DNA from: CAZFVY01 sp964522665
Lineage (GTDB): Bacteria > Verrucomicrobiota > Verrucomicrobiia > Limisphaerales > CAZFVY01
DNA length: 53,716 nt
Reading direction: 5' to 3'
Assembly (NCBI GenBank): GCA_964522665.1
Contig: CAZFVY010000043.1
Coordinates: 1-53,716 of the forward strand
The position numbers and the translations under genes were made by a program. Positions 16,690 through 25,380 of the stretch are shown here, piece after piece; position 1 is the first letter of the stretch; every line of letters starts with the position of its first letter. The notes under the pieces were generated by a model, which saw only the letters and a list, made by a program, of their open reading frames with translations, did not search any database and was not told the DNA's origin.

Positions 16690-18111
16690 TCACGGCGCCG
16701 TCGATTCGTCGGGCTGCGCGTCCACCTCGAAGCCCAATTCACGGAATCGCTGCAATTTGTAGAGCAGCGCGCGACGGCTGATGCCGAGCGCGCGCGACGC
16801 CTCGGTGCGGTTGAAATGGCACTCGCGCAACGCCTGCAGAATCGCCTGCCGTTCGATGTCTTCCAAGCGATTCGGCGGAAGCGTCTCCGCCTCCTTCACC
16901 ACCGCGGGTTGGATCCGGGTCGGAAGGTGTTCGGGCAGGATCAATTCGCCGTGCGAGAGGAGGGCCGCCCGCTCCATCGCGTTGCGCAACTCACGCACGT
17001 TCCCGGGCCACGCGTAAGCCTCGAGCGTGCGCGAGACCTCGCCAGAAAACCGGGCGCGCCGGTTGGAGAACTGGGCCACGAACAAGCTCGCCAGGGGCAG
17101 AATATCCTGCGGACGCTCTCGCAACGGCGGGATGTGAATCTCGATGACGTTCAGTCGATAATATAAATCCTCGCGGAAGCGGCCGGCCTCGACTTCCTTT
17201 TCGAGGTCGCGGTTGGTCGCCGCCAGCAGCCGCGCGTCGGACTGCAGTTCCTTGTTCGAGCCGACCCGCTGGAACCGGCCGTCCTGCACAACTCTCAGCA
17301 GTTTTGCCTGCAACATCGGGGTCATCTCCGCGATCTCGTCCAGCAGGATCGTCCCCCGCCGGGCCTCCTCGAAACGCCCGATGCGCTGGGTATAGGCGTT
17401 CGTGAACGCGCCTTTCTCGTGGCCGAACAGCTCGCTCTCCAGGAGGTTCTCGGGAATCGCGGCGCAATTAACCTTAATCAAGGGTCCGGCCGCCCGCGGA
17501 CTCCAGGCGTGAATCACGTCCGCCACGACTTCCTTGCCCACGCCGCTTTCACCGGTAATGAGCACGCGGGTCTCCGAACCGGCCACCAGCGCGGCGTCCC
17601 GCAGGACTGACTGCATCGCCTGGCTCTTGGCCACCACCCAATCGGGCGGGCGGCGATCATTCGAGAATTTCAAGGCCACCGACTCCTCCAAGCCAAGCGC
17701 CTTGCGAACCGAGAGGAGCAACTCATCGAGGTCGATTGGTTTCTCGAGGTAATTGACCGCGCCATCGCGCATCGCGCCGACCGCGTCGCGAATATCGGGG
17801 AACGCCGTCACCATTAACACCGGCAAGACCGGATGCTTCTCCCGCGCCCGGCGCAAGGTCTCGAGCCCGGAGATTCCCGGCATGCGGACGTCGGAAATCA
17901 TCAGGTTGATATCCGGCCGTGAACCGAGGGCCTGCAACGCCTCTTCACCAGAGGAGACGACGATCGTGTCGAATCCTTGACCGCGTAAAAACGAATCGAA
18001 CAGGCTGCGCTGCCCGGGATCATCGTCCACGATCAGTATTCGCGCGATGACTCGCGCGGCGGGGTCAGCCTTCGGCGCCATGAAAATTCTGGATATGATG
18101 GTCTGTGCCAA
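16690..18111 (-). CDS. NtrC/AtoC-type sigma-54-dependent response regulator
   Basis: This 473-residue protein has the standard three domains. The receiver spans about 23-140, with acidic pocket VDDD, phospho-acceptor Asp74 in ISDVRMPG and Lys124 in LEKP. The AAA+ domain spans about 160-395, with Walker A GESGVGKE at 187-194, the sigma-54 contact loop GAFTNA at 234-239, Walker B ILLDEI near 255-260 and the arginine region FREDLYYRL. A Fis-type HTH follows near 434-453 (NRTEASRALGISRRALLYKL). The contact loop has Asn where most family members have Gly (GAFTGA). It is the last gene of the T2SS operon and follows its kinase by 195 bp. It is the obvious candidate to activate the sigma-54-type promoters at 32.7 and 33.0 kb. 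Confidence 0.95.
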   Translation of the reverse strand: MAQTIISRIFMAPKADPAARVIARILIVDDDPGQRSLFDSFLRGQGFDTIVVSSGEEALQALGSRPDINLMISDVRMPGISGLETLRRAREKHPVLPVLMVTAFPDIRDAVGAMRDGAVNYLEKPIDLDELLLSVRKALGLEESVALKFSNDRRPPDWVVAKSQAMQSVLRDAALVAGSETRVLITGESGVGKEVVADVIHAWSPRAAGPLIKVNCAAIPENLLESELFGHEKGAFTNAYTQRIGRFEEARRGTILLDEIAEMTPMLQAKLLRVVQDGRFQRVGSNKELQSDARLLAATNRDLEKEVEAGRFREDLYYRLNVIEIHIPPLRERPQDILPLASLFVAQFSNRRARFSGEVSRTLEAYAWPGNVRELRNAMERAALLSHGELILPEHLPTRIQPAVVKEAETLPPNRLEDIERQAILQALRECHFNRTEASRALGISRRALLYKLQRFRELGFEVDAQPDESTAP

Positions 18112-18306
18112 ATGACGCTCCCGGAGCCAACGGTTCTCGGCGCGGCGCGGGGCGGGCGGTTATTAAGTTGAAAACAATCTGGCGGCGGCGAATCGGCGCG
18201 TCGAGGTAAAAAGCGATCTCGCGTAAGTGCGGATCATCGAGATCGGAGCTCCTTTCACGGCGAGAAAACGCCGGGACCGGAGTTGCGAACGCCAGTTCGC
18301 GAGCCT

Positions 18307-19863
18307 TTACGCCTTGATGGAAAGAGGGAGGCGGCTGAGCCGGAAAATGGCGCCCTTGGGATCATTGGGAAGGCACTCGATTTCCCAGCCGTGGGCGAGC
18401 ACGATCTGTTGGACGACGGCCAACCCCAAGCCGGTTCCCTTCTGGGTCGTGGTAAAGTACGGCTTGAAGATCTCCTGACGATGCTCGGCGGGGACGCCCG
18501 GACCGTTATCGCGAATCTCCAACCAGGCTTCGGTCGAGCCGCTTTTTTGGCAGACGACTTGAATCTCGCCGCCGCGTTCGACCGCCTGGATGCCGTTGAG
18601 CAGAAGATTGAACAACACCTGGCGCAACAGTTTTTCGTCGGCGGAGATGGTTAAGCCGGCGTCGTCCGTCGTCAGCCGAATCAGTTTGTCCTCGACGTCA
18701 CTTTGCAGCGCCCGCACCACGTCGCCAATGACGGCGTTCAAGACGACCGGGGAGCGGCGCACTTCGCGCGGCCGGGAGTAATTGATGAATTCGTTCAGTT
18801 GCCCGGTTACGCGATCAACTTCATCGGTGATCTCCCGTGAGCGTTGTTGAATGCCAGCCGACACGGCCGGCTCCTTGGAAATCATGTGTGCCAAACCACG
18901 TATGATGTTGAGCGGGTTCCGGGTTTCGTGCGCCAGGCCGGCGGCGGCCAGGTTCATTTCTTTCAAGTGGGAGTTCAACTCACTTGCGCGGACGAGACGC
19001 AATTGCAATCCCGAAAGTTTGAGCAGGTTTTGCCACGCCAAGCCGACGCCAACCATCGAGATGCCGGCAAACGCGCAGATGATGCAGCGCAGCCAGAAGT
19101 CCTCGATTCGCGCGGCCCGCAATGGCTCGGTGGACATGACCATCACCAACCCATGCAGGTTGCGTTTTTCCTTCATCGATTGCCATTCAGCGGCGGTCAG
19201 CCAAAACGGTCGATCAGGCGGCCGTCCCTGTCGTCTCGCTTCACGCGGAGGCGGAGGGCGGTCAGGCTCAGTCTGATTCGTCGTGACGCCGCCGAGCAGG
19301 TTCGTCGCCCGTCGCTCGGGCGGCTCGGTTTCGGGACGCGGCCCGCCCGGCGGCGGGTTTCGTGGGGCGGCGGTAAGGTCACGCGGAGGCAGGACGACGG
19401 TCGAAGGATTCGTTTCGCCTTCCGGCGTCACGCGGGGCGCGCCTAGGTCGATGGAGTTAACGAGCGTGACGCTCCCGGAGTCCCACCGTTCCGCCTCTTG
19501 CGTCGCGCCGGTCTTCTCCAACTCCTGAATCGGCTGGCCGGCCGCGATCAGCACTTCGTTCGAGGCATTTAGGAGGGCCAATGACATCGGCCCGTCACCG
19601 GAAGCGACCAATTCCTTAAGCGCCGATTCCAGGTTCTCCTGCCGCACCACGCCAAAGCGGCGTTGGGAGCGGATGACCAGACTAAGCGTTGAAGCGATGG
19701 CGCGAGAGCGGTTTTTAAGAGCGGCCCGAGCCGAGGTTGTGACGCGATCGTGCTCGATCACCTGCCAGGCGATCACGACGCACCACACCACCAGCAGAAG
19801 CCAATAAACCAACGGTTTACGCTTCATCATCCGGGACGTGAATAATGTATCGGGTTCGCCCAT
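18307..19863 (-). CDS. Membrane sensor histidine kinase paired with the NtrC-type regulator
   Basis: With the chosen start this is about 518 residues. I chose ATG 19863 because it lies just after the secretin stop and is preceded by GAGGG at good spacing; ATG 19830 is an alternative. A first membrane segment (about 20-36) and a second (about 257-277) enclose a periplasmic region of ~220 residues containing a Pro/Arg-rich stretch. The kinase core has the H-box GLAHETRNPLN (His312), the N-box FNLLLNGIQAVE, the G1 box DNGPGVP and the G2 box GTGLGLAVV. It resembles NtrB/ZraS-type kinases that partner sigma-54 activators. The position at the end of the T2SS operon suggests that it senses an envelope signal and controls secretion. 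Confidence 0.93.
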   Translation of the reverse strand: MGEPDTLFTSRMMKRKPLVYWLLLVVWCVVIAWQVIEHDRVTTSARAALKNRSRAIASTLSLVIRSQRRFGVVRQENLESALKELVASGDGPMSLALLNASNEVLIAAGQPIQELEKTGATQEAERWDSGSVTLVNSIDLGAPRVTPEGETNPSTVVLPPRDLTAAPRNPPPGGPRPETEPPERRATNLLGGVTTNQTEPDRPPPPREARRQGRPPDRPFWLTAAEWQSMKEKRNLHGLVMVMSTEPLRAARIEDFWLRCIICAFAGISMVGVGLAWQNLLKLSGLQLRLVRASELNSHLKEMNLAAAGLAHETRNPLNIIRGLAHMISKEPAVSAGIQQRSREITDEVDRVTGQLNEFINYSRPREVRRSPVVLNAVIGDVVRALQSDVEDKLIRLTTDDAGLTISADEKLLRQVLFNLLLNGIQAVERGGEIQVVCQKSGSTEAWLEIRDNGPGVPAEHRQEIFKPYFTTTQKGTGLGLAVVQQIVLAHGWEIECLPNDPKGAIFRLSRLPLSIKA

Positions 19864-19873
19864 TTGCCCTCGG

Positions 19874-21082
19874 TCACTTGGTCGGTTTGGCGGCGTTCGG
19901 GGCGCCGGGAGCCCCGTTTTCACGGGAAGGTACCGTCTCCAGGAATCGATCCAGTTCCTGTTCCGAAAACGCCTTCGGCACAAGTTTATTACCGGACTTC
20001 TCCGCCTCGGTCAGTCGAGCAATTTGCGATGGCTGTCTCACGATGTGAGGCGTCAGGAAAATAATCAACTCCGTTTTGCTATCCTGTTTCGTCTTGTGTT
20101 TGAACAGGTTGCCTAATACCGGGATGTCACCGAAGAACGGAATCTTGTTATCCGTTGAAATCTTCGAGTTTTGAATCAAGCCGCCGATGATCACCGTCTG
20201 TCCATCAGGCGTGACCACGACGGTGTCGGCCGAGCGTTGTGAAATGACCGGCGCGTTGACGCCCGCCTGGACGGTGACCGTTTGATCCGACAACTCGGAG
20301 GTTTGTGGCGTGACGATCATTTCGACCATGCCGTCGTCGGAGATGAACGGCGTCACATCCAACTGAATGCCGACCTTCTGATAAGTGAAGGTGTTGATTT
20401 GCCCGCCGAGGGTGTCGATGCGCGTGCCGGTGACCAGCGGAACCTGCGAGCCGATGAAGACTTCAGCGGGCTGGTTGTTGCGCGCCAAGACCGACGGCCG
20501 GGAAAGAATTTCTGTTTTGCCGGCCTGCGCGATCGCTCGCAGGGTAGCTTGGAAATCCTTCCCGAGAACTTGGTAAAGTCCAGCGCCGGACGGCAAGCCC
20601 GCCGCTCCCGAGCCGATTCCCTGACTGGCCAAGCCGAACACGTTCGAAAAACTCCCGGTCGTCGTACTCGTCAACTGCTTGGTAAAGGAGCCTTCGACAC
20701 CAATGTCGGAGCTGTTATTGTAGGTGACCTCCAGGAACACGACTTTAATCAGGACCTGGGGCTTGGGCCGGTCCAGGTTCGTGATCACCTGTCCGACGTA
20801 TTGGCTCGTCTCGTCGTCGGTAATGACGATCAACTTGTGGGTGTCGGGATCGACCGAGATGAGGGCGTCACCCACGGTTCCGTTCGGAAAATACTGCCGC
20901 GACGTGCTCGAGCCGCCCCCCGCGCGACCGCCGCCCCCGCCACCACCACCGCCAAATCCGCCACCACCGCCACCACCGCCGCGACCGCCTTGGATTTGAG
21001 CGTGAAGCTCAAGCCCCGCGCAGAGCGATAGGGCGAGTAGATTGGCGGTACACCACCGCAGGTACGAACGCTTGCTTCTCAT
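19874..21082 (-). CDS. Secretin C-terminal half (GspD2), outer-membrane channel part of a split T2SS secretin
   Basis: This 402-residue protein has its own signal peptide ending near HAQ (residue 29), then a Gly-only tract. It opens in the second half of an N-type domain (ALISVDPDTHKLIVI...YVGQVITNLD). The secretin beta-barrel domain follows: QVLIKVVFLEV, the gate region VGIQLDVTPFI, DGMVEMIVTPQTSEL, VIIGGLIQ and the signature VPVLGNLFKHK-like GDIPVLGNLF. Full GspD proteins are ~650 residues and carry N0-N3 in front of this domain. Here those domains are in the preceding gene, which ends 47 bp upstream. The start has an AGGG ribosome binding site. The C-terminal tail may bind a pilotin. This protein should form the outer-membrane ring. 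Confidence 0.92.
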   Translation of the reverse strand: MRSKRSYLRWCTANLLALSLCAGLELHAQIQGGRGGGGGGGGFGGGGGGGGGRAGGGSSTSRQYFPNGTVGDALISVDPDTHKLIVITDDETSQYVGQVITNLDRPKPQVLIKVVFLEVTYNNSSDIGVEGSFTKQLTSTTTGSFSNVFGLASQGIGSGAAGLPSGAGLYQVLGKDFQATLRAIAQAGKTEILSRPSVLARNNQPAEVFIGSQVPLVTGTRIDTLGGQINTFTYQKVGIQLDVTPFISDDGMVEMIVTPQTSELSDQTVTVQAGVNAPVISQRSADTVVVTPDGQTVIIGGLIQNSKISTDNKIPFFGDIPVLGNLFKHKTKQDSKTELIIFLTPHIVRQPSQIARLTEAEKSGNKLVPKAFSEQELDRFLETVPSRENGAPGAPNAAKPTK

Positions 21083-21129
21083 TTTATCCCTTTGTCTTTC
21101 AAATCACGATTTTCCGATTGTTCATCCGC

Positions 21130-22752
21130 TTATTGTCCGCGACTGAGTCCACCCGAGCCGCCGCCGACGCCGCCCGATCCGAAGCCGCCGCCGGAGGAAC
21201 CGCCGTTTTGGGTGCTCTGCAAGATTCGTTTCTGCAGCGCGCTCTGCTGGTTGGCGCTGTTGCGACTGCTGGAGGTCGTGGTTTTTTGGAACATATCCGA
21301 CAGCACGCTCTGGACCTCCTGGGGGTCGGCGTTTTCCAAGGAATAGACAAAAACTTTCTGCCGTTTTGCCGGACTCTCATCCAAGCGCGCGATCATCTCG
21401 GCGATTTGCGGCATCAATTCGCTGGCGGCGCTGACCACCAGGGAAGAGGTTCGCTGATCGGCCACGGCCAGAACGCGACCCTTCTTCTTCATCCGGTCCG
21501 ACGAGTCCGTCGCGGCCTGCGCGCCGCGGTTGCCGCCGCCGAAGAAGCCGCCGGGTCCACCAAAGCGGCCGCCAGCGAAACGAAAGCCGGCCTGATTGGA
21601 GGTGTCGCCGGACTTGGTGTCATCGGGAAAGATACTCGAAAAGAGGTCCGCCATCTCAACCGGATCAGCGTTCTGCAAATGGAAGACGCGCAGTTCGGTA
21701 ATATCCGATACGACGACGTCCACCGATTTCACCAAGTTTTCAATCGCCGGCATGTAGTCCTCCGGTGCGCTTACGATCAAGGAATTCGTCCGTTCATCGA
21801 TGACCGCCACGACCCGAGTATTGGCGCCCGCGCCCGCGTCGCCCGCGGCGCCACCGCCGCCACCACCGCCCCGCCCACCAAAACCGCCGGGGCCGCCAAA
21901 GCCGGGAAATCCACCACCACCGAATCCGAAACGATTGAACGCGTTGCGACCTCCGCCCGCGCCGTTGCCAGTCGTCGGCGTGGCCGGCGCAAACAAGTCT
22001 TTGATCGCCGCGGCGAGATCTTTGGCGTCGGCGAATCGCAGCGGAAAGACGCGGATGCTGGAGACGTTGGAAATGGAGGTGTCGAGGGCCTTTACGATTT
22101 CAACCATGCGATGGACGTTGGCCTTCGTATCGGTCAGGACGAGCGCGTTCGCGCTCTCGTTGGCGGAGAGTTGCGCGTACCCTGGCAGCAATGGGCTTAG
22201 GTCCTTCACCATCTGGGTGGCGTTGGCGTACTTGACCGGGATGATCTGGGTCACCATATCATCGGTTTTGGGGATCAATTCTGGATCGCGCCCTTGCTCC
22301 ACCGGAACGTGCTCCTTCTTGGCGTCCTCCTGGCTCACGATCGTAAGCGTTCGCCCGTTGCGAATCGCCGCGTAACCCTTGGTCTTTAGAATCGTGTTGA
22401 GCAACTCCACCGCCTCGTCCTTGTTGAGCGGCTGGCTGCTGAACACATCAACTTGGCCGCGGACGTTCGCCTCTTGAATAATCGTGAAGCCGGCGGCCTC
22501 GCTCAGGTAATTCAAAACCATTTCCAGCGGTACACCCCGGAAATTGAGTCGCAGACCGTCCTTGCCCATCGGCGCGGCGACCGCTGGCACGCTGTCAGTC
22601 GCCGGTTTTGTGACCGCGGGCGCCACGGCGGGCGTCGCGGTGTCGGCGGGGGTTGCGTTGGTCGGCGGCGCGTCCGCGGCCCTGGCTGCCAAGGCGGCGA
22701 ACGTCGCGCACACGACGGTCAGAACTAAACTAAGGGATTTATTGGATTTCAT
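21130..22752 (-). CDS. Secretin N-domain protein (GspD1), periplasmic part of a split T2SS secretin
   Basis: This 540-residue protein has a signal peptide ending at about ARAAD (residue 26), an STN/N0 domain (about 65-145: NFRGVPLEMVLNYLSE) and successive secretin N domains. These begin QIIPVKYANATQMV, IRVFPLRFADAKDL and LRVFHLQNADPVEM, and each closes with a strand such as ANALVLTDT, TNSLIVSAP or TSSLVVSAA. The final unit begins VFVYSLENADPQEV but is cut off after a Ser/Gly-rich tail; its closing strand is found at the start of the next gene. Gly-rich loops interrupt the N domains. There is no beta-barrel domain. It must pair with the C-terminal half to give a working secretin. A GGAG ribosome binding site precedes the ATG. 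Confidence 0.92.
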   Translation of the reverse strand: MKSNKSLSLVLTVVCATFAALAARAADAPPTNATPADTATPAVAPAVTKPATDSVPAVAAPMGKDGLRLNFRGVPLEMVLNYLSEAAGFTIIQEANVRGQVDVFSSQPLNKDEAVELLNTILKTKGYAAIRNGRTLTIVSQEDAKKEHVPVEQGRDPELIPKTDDMVTQIIPVKYANATQMVKDLSPLLPGYAQLSANESANALVLTDTKANVHRMVEIVKALDTSISNVSSIRVFPLRFADAKDLAAAIKDLFAPATPTTGNGAGGGRNAFNRFGFGGGGFPGFGGPGGFGGRGGGGGGGAAGDAGAGANTRVVAVIDERTNSLIVSAPEDYMPAIENLVKSVDVVVSDITELRVFHLQNADPVEMADLFSSIFPDDTKSGDTSNQAGFRFAGGRFGGPGGFFGGGNRGAQAATDSSDRMKKKGRVLAVADQRTSSLVVSAASELMPQIAEMIARLDESPAKRQKVFVYSLENADPQEVQSVLSDMFQKTTTSSSRNSANQQSALQKRILQSTQNGGSSGGGFGSGGVGGGSGGLSRGQ

Positions 22753-22760
22753 GTTATTGG

Positions 22761-23417
22761 TTACTCCTTACCGCGCCGTTCCATCAATCGTTTAAGAATC
22801 TCATCGGCGGAGCCGCCGGCGCCGCTGCCACTAGAATCGCTATTTGAACCGCTGTTTGAACCGCTGTTTGAACCGCTATCTCGTCCGCGCTCCAAGCCGA
22901 AAGCCTGACGACGCCCTTCTGGTGATCCGCTCGCCGAGACCGTGCCGACGGACATCTGCCACGGTTCCTCGCCGACTCGTTTCATTTGCGAACCAACCGG
23001 GAAATGGATCCGGTTCGTGCCGGATTCCAGGGTCACGTAGTTATAGGCGATCTCGGTGATCCGGTATTCGGCAATGGTGTTGGTCAGTTGCAGCGCCTTG
23101 GTGTATTTCGAGTCGCTGCCGATGAACACCGCAATCGCCCCTTTGTCGAAGATCATCGTGCCGTTTAGCGAGAAGGTCTCCGGCCGCGGTGGCGTGGCGT
23201 CCGGCCGACGGTCACGGATCGCGTCGGTGCGGCGGTTCGGGTCGAAAATATTCCGCCGCAAAATCAGCTTGAAAGCATCGAACGACACCGCCGACGCGGC
23301 GCCGTTGGTTTCCTGAGCCAAACCGGCGCCGGGGCACCCGAGTGTGAGCAAGCAGACAAGCGCCAGCTTGCCTGCCGCCCGTCGGCGGCAAATCGATCGT
23401 TTCAGCGCGCTGCTCAT
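22761..23417 (-). CDS. T2SS/T4P accessory protein, PilP/GspC-like
   Basis: This 218-residue exported protein has a signal sequence (about residues 15-35; LGC near residue 28 could be a weak lipobox). A motif RRNIFDPNR typical of PilP/GspC proteins follows. A small beta domain spans about residues 75-150 (FSLNGTMIF, AVFIGS, YRITEIAYNYVTLESG) and resembles the HR domain that contacts the secretin N0. The C-terminus is a Ser/Gly/Asn repeat region encoded by a tandem DNA repeat. It overlaps the PilO-like gene by four bases and precedes the secretin genes, as expected for the protein that links the inner platform to the secretin. The exact name (PilP or GspC) is uncertain. Confidence 0.72.
   Translation of the reverse strand: MSSALKRSICRRRAAGKLALVCLLTLGCPGAGLAQETNGAASAVSFDAFKLILRRNIFDPNRRTDAIRDRRPDATPPRPETFSLNGTMIFDKGAIAVFIGSDSKYTKALQLTNTIAEYRITEIAYNYVTLESGTNRIHFPVGSQMKRVGEEPWQMSVGTVSASGSPEGRRQAFGLERGRDSGSNSGSNSGSNSDSSGSGAGGSADEILKRLMERRGKE
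22839..22874. repeat. 12-bp tandem repeat, three units
   Basis: Three consecutive units of GCT(A/G)TTTGAACC encode Gly-Ser-Asn-Ser repeats in the PilP/GspC-like protein. Units two and three are identical. Copy number could vary by slippage without changing the frame. Confidence 0.85.
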
Positions 23418-23947
23418 TTCTTGTCTCCGGTTATGACGAGGCCAGTGAAGCGAAGCCCCAACGCCAATTGTTGGCCGTCATTATCTTTAGCCTGAATCTC
23501 GATATCCTCCACCCGCAAAGCGAGCGGGTCACGCTCCAATTCGTAGATAAACCGGGCGACGGCCGGCATCGCGCCGGTCCCATCGACTCGACACTCGTAC
23601 GTCTTGTAGTCATCGGTCTCCTGACGCCAGTTCGGCTTGATCGACAAGACGTTGAAGGCGCTGTACTCGCTCCAGCGGCGTTGGGCGCCGATCACCTTGG
23701 ACTCGGCCACCGCGTCGTTGGCCGGCAGAGTATTGGTCAACATCCCCTGCCAGCGCTGGCGCAGAATCGGGCCGCGCTCCAGCGTCCGGCCGCCGTCATC
23801 GATCAGCTTGGTCAGTTCCGTTATCCGCTCGGACCGCGCCTTCCACAGCCGGATCAAAGGCTCGATCACCAGGTGATCACCCGCCAGCAACGCCATTCCG
23901 CCGATGGCGACAAACACGAGCATCTTCTGACGATTATCGATTTTCAC
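23414..23947 (-). CDS. Inner-platform protein, PilO/GspM-like
   Basis: This protein of about 177 residues starts at a GTG that overlaps the preceding stop as GTGA, with GGAGGAAGG upstream as ribosome binding site. A TTG start a few codons upstream is less likely. It has one N-terminal membrane segment (MLVFVAIGGMALLAGDHLVI), a short coiled region and a C-terminal ferredoxin-like domain with YECRVDGTGAMPAVARFIYELERDPLALRVEDIEI. That layout is typical of PilO/GspM, which assembles with the PilN/GspL-like protein in the inner membrane. The gene sits between the PilM/GspL-like gene and the PilP/GspC-like gene, supporting the assignment. Confidence 0.78.
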   Translation of the reverse strand: MKIDNRQKMLVFVAIGGMALLAGDHLVIEPLIRLWKARSERITELTKLIDDGGRTLERGPILRQRWQGMLTNTLPANDAVAESKVIGAQRRWSEYSAFNVLSIKPNWRQETDDYKTYECRVDGTGAMPAVARFIYELERDPLALRVEDIEIQAKDNDGQQLALGLRFTGLVITGDKK

Positions 23948-25380
23948 TGGTTTCCTTCCTCCGCCCAACGGTACTTCAGGCTGAATTGGAGCGGCGACTT
24001 GCCCTGGATGTGTTCGAGTTTCAAATCTTGCACTTGAGAGAATTTCTGCAGCATATCAAACACTTTCATGATCGCCGCCTGGTCCTGAGCCACGCCCGAA
24101 CACGTCACCTCGGAGAGGCCCTTGATTTCGACCGATTTGACCGAGACGACCCCTTCGACCGGGAACGCCTCCGTCAGTTTTTCCAGGATCGTCAGACTGC
24201 GGATGGACTCGTCAAACCAGGGGCGGAATTTGCGAATGTTCTGCTGCATCGCGCTAATCTCGGCGACCCGCGGGGACATCTCGCGCCAGCGCGATTCCAG
24301 TCCTGACAGTTTCCACGATTGGGCCAGGAAAACCACCACGACCACGAAAGCGAGCGAACCGGCGGTGGCGCCGACCGAACCGACCTTGCGCGAGGTCAAC
24401 CGCGCGGTCGCCTGCTTCCAGGCGCTCACGCGCGGCGGCAGAAACTCAAAATCGCCGGCGCCGCTGATCAAGTAGCGTGCCCCGAGCGCCAACGCGGGCG
24501 AACCGTCCGCCGACGCCGTCAACGCGCCGCTCAAGCCATCCGCCTGATCGACCGACCGGACCTCGACCTGCAGCCCGGCGCGTTTGGCGCTGGGGGCGAT
24601 GTCCCCGGCGAGGCGATTCACCCAGTCTGGACGGCCAAAGAGCCGCAACTTCGAGATGCTCTCGCGAAACTCGCCTGGCAACTGGCCGAGCGTCAGCCGC
24701 ATCTCGCGGTTCAGCAAGTCCGTATCGATCTGCTTTTCGGCGCCCTGCCCTTCCCAAACGGATTGCAGCGTGCGCAGCACGGCCACTCCGCCGCCGCAGG
24801 TTACTTGAAGATCGATGCTCGTTTCCCCGACGCGGAGCGCGATCAACCCCGGGATGCCTTCATGGTTGGGGGGTTGCAGCGCGGGCATCGCCAGCGAAAA
24901 ACTTAACGGCTTCAACTTGGCCGCCCGCAAAACCTTCTCGAGCGAGGCCGAGTGATTTCGGGGCACGGCCACCAACGTGGCGTAACGCTGACCTTCCGGC
25001 GAGCGGTAACGCGACGTCGAGACCATCAAATCCTCGGGCGCATACGGAAAACCGCGCTCGGCCTGAATATTTAGAAACGCGGCCACTTCGGCGTCGGGAA
25101 TCTCCGGGAGCTTGACCTGCAACGTCAGGGCCCAATTCAACGGCACGCCCACGACGCACCGGTTTTCGTTGACGCCCGCCTTCTCCAGGCAATTCCGAAT
25201 TTCCCGGCCGACGAGGTCCGCGTCCGCGGTCAGGGGATCGAGCGAGAGCGACGCGTTGAACGCGTGCGCGGCCTGGAAAGCGCCCTTGCCGCGGCGCAAG
25301 ACAACGCCTTGCAGATTGCTGCCTTCCAGCGCCAGCGCCAGGATTGAGGAATTGCGTGAAGGGTTATTTCCCGGTGTCAT
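23944..25380 (-). CDS. PilM/GspL-like cytoplasmic domain fused to PilN-like membrane domain
   Basis: This 478-residue protein begins at ATG 25380, which overlaps the previous stop (TAATG) and has AAGGA seven bases upstream. The first ~330 residues are an actin-like PilM/GspL cytoplasmic domain (ILALALEGSNLQGVVL, VVGVPLNWALTLQVKLPEI, LIALRVGETSIDL). One membrane segment follows (LAFVVVVVFLAQSW) and then a periplasmic PilN/GspL-type domain with a short coiled region and VSVKSVEIKGLSEVTCSG. This is the arrangement of GspL, which recruits the GspE ATPase to the platform. The order with the PilO/GspM-like gene matches GspL-GspM. Confidence 0.82.
   Translation of the reverse strand: MTPGNNPSRNSSILALALEGSNLQGVVLRRGKGAFQAAHAFNASLSLDPLTADADLVGREIRNCLEKAGVNENRCVVGVPLNWALTLQVKLPEIPDAEVAAFLNIQAERGFPYAPEDLMVSTSRYRSPEGQRYATLVAVPRNHSASLEKVLRAAKLKPLSFSLAMPALQPPNHEGIPGLIALRVGETSIDLQVTCGGGVAVLRTLQSVWEGQGAEKQIDTDLLNREMRLTLGQLPGEFRESISKLRLFGRPDWVNRLAGDIAPSAKRAGLQVEVRSVDQADGLSGALTASADGSPALALGARYLISGAGDFEFLPPRVSAWKQATARLTSRKVGSVGATAGSLAFVVVVVFLAQSWKLSGLESRWREMSPRVAEISAMQQNIRKFRPWFDESIRSLTILEKLTEAFPVEGVVSVKSVEIKGLSEVTCSGVAQDQAAIMKVFDMLQKFSQVQDLKLEHIQGKSPLQFSLKYRWAEEGNQ

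Noticed and set aside
19864..19983. N-terminal extension of the histidine kinase
   Set aside because: It overlaps the secretin gene and has Arg/Pro-rich non-coding composition; ATG 19863 has a ribosome binding site and no overlap.
22839..22874. Short repeat array considered as CRISPR
   Set aside because: Units are 12 bp with no spacers and lie inside a coding sequence.
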